A stretch of 18,064 nt of DNA, taken from JAQGMJ01 sp036271855. GTDB taxonomy: Bacteria; Pseudomonadota; Gammaproteobacteria; Burkholderiales; JAEUOS01. The DNA is taken from positions 1 to 18,064 of the forward strand of contig DATAZV010000471.1 of assembly GCA_036271855.1 (NCBI GenBank), read 5' to 3'. Made by a program: the position numbers and the translations under genes. Shown piece by piece: positions 14,094-18,064 of this stretch. Below the pieces are notes generated by a model that was not told the DNA's origin, did not search any database, and was given only the letters and a program-made list of their open reading frames with translations. The stretch's first letter is position 1. Each line of letters opens with the position of its first letter.

Positions 14094-15515
14094 TCAGGCC
14101 TTGTAATCCAGGATGGCGGCGGTGGTCTTGTCCAGGTTGCGCGGCGCCGGCGCCGGCATGCTCTGGCGTGCAGCACGACCCGTGCCGGGTTGCGCGACGA
14201 TTTCGCCGTCCTGCATCACCACGCGGCCGCGCACCATGGTGAGCACCGGCTTGGCGCTGATGCGCCGGCCGTGCCAGGGCGTGATTTTCGATTTGGAAAA
14301 CAGGCCGCCCTGGTCGATCGCTTCATCGCGGTTCATGTCGACGATCACGATGTCGGCTTCCGCCCCGGCCTGGATCACGCCCTTGCGCGGGTAGAAACCC
14401 CAGGCTTTCGCCGGATTGGCGGCGGACCAGGCGACGTACTGGTTGATGGTGGCGCGGCCGCGATTGACTTCGGTGAGCATCAGCGGCATTTGCGTTTCGA
14501 CGCCGGGAAAGCCGCAATCGCATTCCCAGATGTTCTCGCGGGTCTTTTCCTCGGGCGTGTGGGGCGCATGGTCGGTGGCGATCATGTCCACCGTGCCGTC
14601 GAGCAGCGCCTGCCACAGCGGCTCTTCATGGCCCGGCTCGCGGATCGGCGGATTGACGCGCATGATGCCGCCCAGCTTGCCCAGCGCCGCCATCATGTCG
14701 GTATTGAGCAGCAGGTATTGCGGGCAGGTTTCCACCGTGATGTCGACGCCGCGGCGCTTGGCGTCGCGCACGAAGTAGAGACCGTCGGCCGAGCTCTTGT
14801 GGGCGATGTGCAGGCGCGCGCCGGTCCACTCGGCGAAAATCGCCGCGCGGCTGACCGCTTCCATCGCGCATACGGCGGGGCGAGCGGCGAGATGGGCCAG
14901 CGAGTCGGTGCGCCCGGCCTTTTCCATTTTGGTCTGGCGCCGCGCCATGATCGATGGATTTTCCGCATGCACGGTGCAGCGTACGCCGTGCTTGGCCAGG
15001 ATCTCGAAGCCTTCCAGCATGGCGCCGTCCGATGGTGCCGGCAGGTTGCCGAAGGTGTTGCCCATGAAGCATTTGAAGCCGGAGACGCCGCCGGCGATCA
15101 GGTCTTCGAGGATGTCGATATTGTTTTCGTCGAGCAGGCCGTAGATGCCGAAGTCGACCACCGCCTGCGAGTGCGCGATTTCCTGCTTCTGGCGCAGGGC
15201 GGCCATGCTGCCGGTGGGTGGATTGGTATTGGGCATTTCCAGCACCGTGGTGACGCCGCCGCGCGCGGCCGCGCCGGTGCCGGTGTACCAGTCTTCCTTG
15301 TACTCATAGCCCGGCGTGCGGAAGTGCACGTGACTGTCGATCGCGCCGGGAATCACGTACTTGCCGCCGGCGTCGATCACCTGCTTGGCCGGCGGCATCG
15401 CTTCTTCCGCGCCGACGGCGACGATGGCCTCGCCGCGGATGGCAATGCAGGCGTCGATGGTGGAGTCGGGCGAGACCACCTTGGCATTCTTGATCAGGAT
15501 ATCTACGGGTTGCAT
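14094..15515 (-). CDS. Cyclic amidohydrolase, dihydroorotase/allantoinase type
   Basis: This 473-residue amidohydrolase-superfamily enzyme opens cyclic amides or ureides. Metal ligands are complete: His62 and His64 (SHVHFR), the carboxylated Lys148 (SGFKCFMG), His183 (TVHAE), His239 (IAHKSS) and Asp315 (ATDHAPH). Arg66 after the HxH motif and Asn96 in EMPNTNPP match positions that bind the substrate carboxylate in dihydroorotases. This points to a ring bearing a carboxylate. The start is placed at the second of two adjacent ATGs (15515), because GAGG lies 5 nt upstream of it but only 2 nt before the first. It lies between the SDR gene and the barbiturase-like gene. Dihydroorotase, allantoinase and hydantoinase remain possible labels. 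Confidence 0.9.
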   Translation of the reverse strand: MQPVDILIKNAKVVSPDSTIDACIAIRGEAIVAVGAEEAMPPAKQVIDAGGKYVIPGAIDSHVHFRTPGYEYKEDWYTGTGAAARGGVTTVLEMPNTNPPTGSMAALRQKQEIAHSQAVVDFGIYGLLDENNIDILEDLIAGGVSGFKCFMGNTFGNLPAPSDGAMLEGFEILAKHGVRCTVHAENPSIMARRQTKMEKAGRTDSLAHLAARPAVCAMEAVSRAAIFAEWTGARLHIAHKSSADGLYFVRDAKRRGVDITVETCPQYLLLNTDMMAALGKLGGIMRVNPPIREPGHEEPLWQALLDGTVDMIATDHAPHTPEEKTRENIWECDCGFPGVETQMPLMLTEVNRGRATINQYVAWSAANPAKAWGFYPRKGVIQAGAEADIVIVDMNRDEAIDQGGLFSKSKITPWHGRRISAKPVLTMVRGRVVMQDGEIVAQPGTGRAARQSMPAPAPRNLDKTTAAILDYKA

Positions 15516-15580
15516 CATTACCTCGCTTCTCATGCGCCTCGGGAAATTCAGTTCGAGACGCTTTTTCGTTGCTTTTTACT

Positions 15581-15655
15581 CATTGAATCGACCGGCTCTG
15601 CCGGCGATTTAATGCAAACTAAAACCAGGCAAAAGTAGGGTTTTACTTTTGCCTG
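15581..15655. repeat. Two-hairpin repeat element, copy 2
   Basis: Hairpin 1 (15581-15614, 34 nt) pairs CATTGAATC with GATTTAATG and CCGGC with GCCGG. After an 11-nt spacer, hairpin 2 (15626-15655) pairs CAGGCAAAAGTA with TACTTTTGCCTG, a perfect 12-bp stem. The plan is identical to copy 1 at 2826-2899, with base-pair-preserving substitutions. It abuts the SDR stop codon inside the minus-strand operon. On that strand hairpin 2 is followed by GTTTTAGTTT, so it could partly terminate or protect the upstream mRNA. Confidence 0.8.
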
Positions 15656-16441
15656 CTACAGCGCAGCCCAGCCGCCGTCAACCGGGAGATCCACGCCGGT
15701 GATCTGCCTCGACATGTCGCTGGCGAGGAACAGCACCGCGTTGGCGATGTCCTGCCCGGTCGAAATGCGCCGCAGCGCGTATTCCGCCTCGAAGGTCTTG
15801 CGCGCATCTTCCAGCGACAGCCCGAGCTTTTTCGCTTTCTCCGGCATCACCTTGGTATTGAAGCGTTCGCCCTCGACCATGCCCGGGGCCACAAAGTTGA
15901 CGTTGATGTTGTGCGGCCCCACCTCGATGGCGGTGCTCTTGGTGATGCCACGCAAGCCCCACTTGGAGGCGCTGTAGGCCATGCGTCCGGAGCGCCCGCG
16001 CATGCCGAAGGTGCCGCCGACGTTGACGATCTTGCCGTAGCGCTGGGCGATCATGGTCGGAATCACCGCGCGCATGGTGAGCCAGCAGCCCTTCATGTTG
16101 AGGTCGAGGATCTGCTCGAACTCTTCCACCGTGTTTTCGTGCCCGGGCTTTTCGATGGTGCCGGTGCCGCCGGCGCAGTTGACCAGGATGTCGATGCGCC
16201 CGAAATGCATCAGCGCTTCCTTGGCCAGCAGGGCGACGTCTTCCTCGCGGGTGACGTCGCAGGGCACCGCGATCACGCGCCGGCCCAGCGCCGCCACCTG
16301 CTCCTTCACCGGGGCGATCGCCGCCATGTCGCGGCCCGCCAGCACCAGGTCGGCGCCGGCCTGCGCCAGGGTCAGGGTGATGTCGGTGCCCATGCCCTTG
16401 GCGGGGCCGGTAACGATGGCTACTTTGTCTTGCAGGTTCAT
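15656..16441 (-). CDS. Short-chain dehydrogenase/reductase with substituted catalytic Ser
   Basis: This 261-residue classical SDR has the cofactor loop TGPAKGMG (11-18), CDVT (61-64), the NCAGG motif (88-92), Asn115 (NMKG), and Tyr156/Lys160 in YSASK. The C-terminal PVDGGW segment is typical. The catalytic Ser expected 13 residues before Tyr is Gly143 (VNVGGTFG), with Thr144 next to it. No acidic residue stands in the usual NAD-binding position of the second strand (LVLAGRD has Arg37), so NADP may be used. GGGG lies about 6 nt before the ATG. It is the first enzyme gene after the regulator and probably oxidises or reduces an intermediate of the heterocycle pathway. Confidence 0.9.
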   Translation of the reverse strand: MNLQDKVAIVTGPAKGMGTDITLTLAQAGADLVLAGRDMAAIAPVKEQVAALGRRVIAVPCDVTREEDVALLAKEALMHFGRIDILVNCAGGTGTIEKPGHENTVEEFEQILDLNMKGCWLTMRAVIPTMIAQRYGKIVNVGGTFGMRGRSGRMAYSASKWGLRGITKSTAIEVGPHNINVNFVAPGMVEGERFNTKVMPEKAKKLGLSLEDARKTFEAEYALRRISTGQDIANAVLFLASDMSRQITGVDLPVDGGWAAL

Positions 16442-16481
16442 GTGCTGCCCCGGTAAAAAAATCGCAGTTGCGAAATCAGGC

Positions 16482-17210
16482 TCAGACTACCTTGAGCTTG
16501 CGCGGCCGCAAGCGCTGGCGCGCTTCGGAAAGATGATGCAGGGTAATCTCGCGCGCCTGCGCCTTGGAAAGCTCGATATGGCTTTTCAGCAGCATCACGG
16601 CCTGGTCGGCGCGGCGGCGCAGGATGTATTTGAGGATCGCGCCGTGCTCGTCGTAGGACTTGCCAACGCGCTCGGTGCCGGAAAAGCCGAGGCGGCGGAT
16701 GATCCGCACCCGCTCGGTAATCTCGTGATGTACCCGGCTGATCTCCGGGTTGCCGGCGATCTCCACCAGCGTCGCATGAAAGCTCTCGTCCATTTTCGAG
16801 ATGCGCGCGCTGTCGTGCACACGATCTTCGGGCGCCACCAGCCACAACTGCGCCAGGCGCTCCAGCTCCGTATTGTCCGGCCCCAGGCAGATGCGGCGCA
16901 CTGCCTCGGACTCGAGGATCAGGCGCAGGTCGTAAAGATTTTCGAACTGGCCGAAGTCGATCTGGCAGACACTCCAGCCGCTCTTGAAATGCACCTCCAT
17001 ATAGCCTTCGCGTTCCATCCGGTACAGCGCCTCGCGCACCGGCGTGCGGCTCACATGCAGGCGCTCGGCCAACTCGGACTCGGAAAAACGGTCGCCCGGC
17101 AGCAGGCGAAAATCGAACACCTCGGACTTGAGCTGTTCGTAGATCGCATCGGCCAGGGAGCGGCGCGGCGCGGGGGCGGGGCGGGGTGTGCGCAAGGAGG
17201 TGGCAGGCAT
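16482..17210 (-). CDS. GntR family transcriptional regulator (FCD domain), heterocycle operon
   Basis: This 242-residue regulator has a winged helix-turn-helix at about 18-80 (AIYEQLKSEVFDFRLLPGD, LAERLHVSRTPVREALYRM), followed by an FCD domain. The full set of FCD metal-binding positions is present: Asp141, His145 (DESFH), His189 (DEHGAI) and His211 (SHIEL). This is more complete than in the other GntR protein of the window. It lies between the deaminase-like gene (31 bp upstream) and the SDR gene (40 bp downstream), all on the minus strand. It is probably a ligand-controlled, possibly autoregulated, regulator of this operon. Its operator was not found; the main promoter probably lies beyond the right edge. 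Confidence 0.92.
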   Translation of the reverse strand: MPATSLRTPRPAPAPRRSLADAIYEQLKSEVFDFRLLPGDRFSESELAERLHVSRTPVREALYRMEREGYMEVHFKSGWSVCQIDFGQFENLYDLRLILESEAVRRICLGPDNTELERLAQLWLVAPEDRVHDSARISKMDESFHATLVEIAGNPEISRVHHEITERVRIIRRLGFSGTERVGKSYDEHGAILKYILRRRADQAVMLLKSHIELSKAQAREITLHHLSEARQRLRPRKLKVV

Positions 17211-17241
17211 GGGGCGTGAACCGGGTGGTTATTGTGGTCCG

Positions 17242-18064
17242 TCAGTGCAGCTTGGCTACCGCGGCGGCGGCGTCATGGCGCAGTTTTTCCAGGTCGATTG
17301 CAGGCAGCGTGCCATCACACACCACCGGCCGCCCGGCCACCAGCGAATGGCGCACCCGCGCGTGGCCGGTGATCAGCGGGGCGGCGAGGGCGTCATGCTG
17401 CCCCCAGTAGGCCGGGCCCTCGAGTTCGAAGGCCACCAGGTCGGCGGCCATGCCGGGCTGCAGCAAGCCGGCATTCTCAAAACCCAGGTTGAGTGCGCCG
17501 GCGCGGGTGGCGGCATGCACGATGTTTTCCACCGTCGTGCTCTTCGGCCCGCCGGCGGCGCGATGGATCAGCCAGGCCATGCGCGCCTCGTCCAGCATAT
17601 GGCTGGCCTCGCTGCAGGCCGGGCCATCGACGCCCAGCGATACCGAAACGCCGGCCTGCGCGTAGGCCGGTAGCGGCGCGATGCCGCTGCCCAGGCGCGC
17701 ATTGCTGGTCGGGCAGTGGGCGATGCCGGTGTGGCTTTCGGCGACCATGGCGATTTCTTCCGCGCTCAGGTGCACCATGTGCGCCAGCCAGACATCGGAC
17801 CCGAGCCATTCGTGCTCGGCCATGAATTGCACCGGCAGGCAATCGTGCTTTTCGCGCGTGTAGCTGATGTAGTCGACCGTCTCCGACAAATGGGTGTGCA
17901 TGCGCAGGCCCTGGCCGCGGGCAAAGCGCGCCAGCTCCTTCAATTCCGCTGGTGTCACCGAATAGGTCGGTGTCAGCGGCGCCACCGCGACGCGGCGCAG
18001 CGAAGCGGCGCCGGGGTCGTGATAGCGCGCGGCCAGGTCGCCCAGGTCGCGCAGCATGGCGTCG
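17242..18064 (-). CDS. Amidohydrolase, 8-oxoguanine deaminase/AtzB-like (TRZ/ATZ family), partial
   Basis: The frame is open to the right edge, so the N-terminal part, with the first HxH metal motif, is missing. About 273 residues are visible. They show MHTHLSE with the third metal His, WLAHMVHLSAEE, GIAHCPTSNARLGSG, and SLGVDGPACSEASHMLDEARMAWL with the metal Asp. The C-terminal region GLLQPGMAADLVAFELEG closes the small beta domain. This pattern fits the branch that holds 8-oxoguanine deaminase and hydroxyatrazine hydrolase AtzB, enzymes that remove amino or alkylamino groups from N-heterocycles. It is probably the most upstream visible step of the minus-strand operon. The substrate is unknown. 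Confidence 0.88.
   Translation of the reverse strand, partial: DAMLRDLGDLAARYHDPGAASLRRVAVAPLTPTYSVTPAELKELARFARGQGLRMHTHLSETVDYISYTREKHDCLPVQFMAEHEWLGSDVWLAHMVHLSAEEIAMVAESHTGIAHCPTSNARLGSGIAPLPAYAQAGVSVSLGVDGPACSEASHMLDEARMAWLIHRAAGGPKSTTVENIVHAATRAGALNLGFENAGLLQPGMAADLVAFELEGPAYWGQHDALAAPLITGHARVRHSLVAGRPVVCDGTLPAIDLEKLRHDAAAAVAKLH

Noticed and set aside
14067..15638. A 523-codon open frame on the plus strand
   Set aside because: It is antisense to the cyclic amidohydrolase, whose metal ligands are all intact, and shows only Arg/His/Asp-rich shadow composition.

Overview
The window looks like high-GC chromosomal DNA from a PHA-storing betaproteobacterium, probably Burkholderiales. The evidence is an intracellular PHB depolymerase of the Ralstonia/Cupriavidus type, a solitary Bug-type (TctC-like) solute-binding protein of the kind expanded in that order, two FCD-type GntR regulators, and strongly GC-biased third codon positions that throw long antisense shadow ORFs. 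This is inference from protein families; no search was run. I see no rRNA, tRNA, CRISPR array, insertion sequence or integrase.

Layout. (1) 2-598 (+): the 3' part of a DHA2-type MFS exporter interrupted by an in-frame amber codon. (2) 602-1825 (-): phaZ, divergent from 1983-2780 (+), a GST-fold protein with a lysine/alanine/proline-rich histone-H1-like N-terminal tail. Two back-to-back sigma-54-like promoter sequences lie between them. (3) 2907-3332 (-): a small cupin. (4) 3333-3969: a long non-coding stretch with an operator-like palindrome inside a sigma-70-like promoter, followed by an 8-unit heptamer repeat. (5) Plus-strand operon 3970-11420: MmgE/PrpD-1, MmgE/PrpD-2, Bug binding protein, MmgE/PrpD-3, TcuA-like flavoprotein dehydrogenase, GntR regulator. 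(6) 11450-11731 (-): a small lipoprotein. (7) Minus-strand operon, transcribed from beyond the right edge down to 11840: an 8-oxoguanine-deaminase/AtzB-like amidohydrolase (partial), GntR regulator, SDR dehydrogenase, a dihydroorotase/allantoinase-type cyclic amidohydrolase, a ring-opening amidohydrolase of the cyanuric acid hydrolase/barbiturase (AtzD) family, and an M20 hydrolase.

How the genes may work together. The minus-strand set reads like a dismantling line for an N-heterocycle or cyclic ureide: deaminate, open cyclic amides with two unrelated ring-opening enzymes, then cleave a linear amide. The plus-strand set reads like uptake and oxidation/(de)hydration of a polycarboxylate. The two operons converge and each carries its own FCD-type GntR regulator, so they may be two halves of one undescribed catabolic route. 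That link is inference. The most notable sequence-level observations are the covarying two-hairpin element present twice (2826-2899 and 15581-15655), the divergent sigma-54-like promoters, and altered active-site positions in the M20 protein (bridging Asp to Asn, GEP Glu to Ala) and in the SDR (catalytic Ser to Gly).
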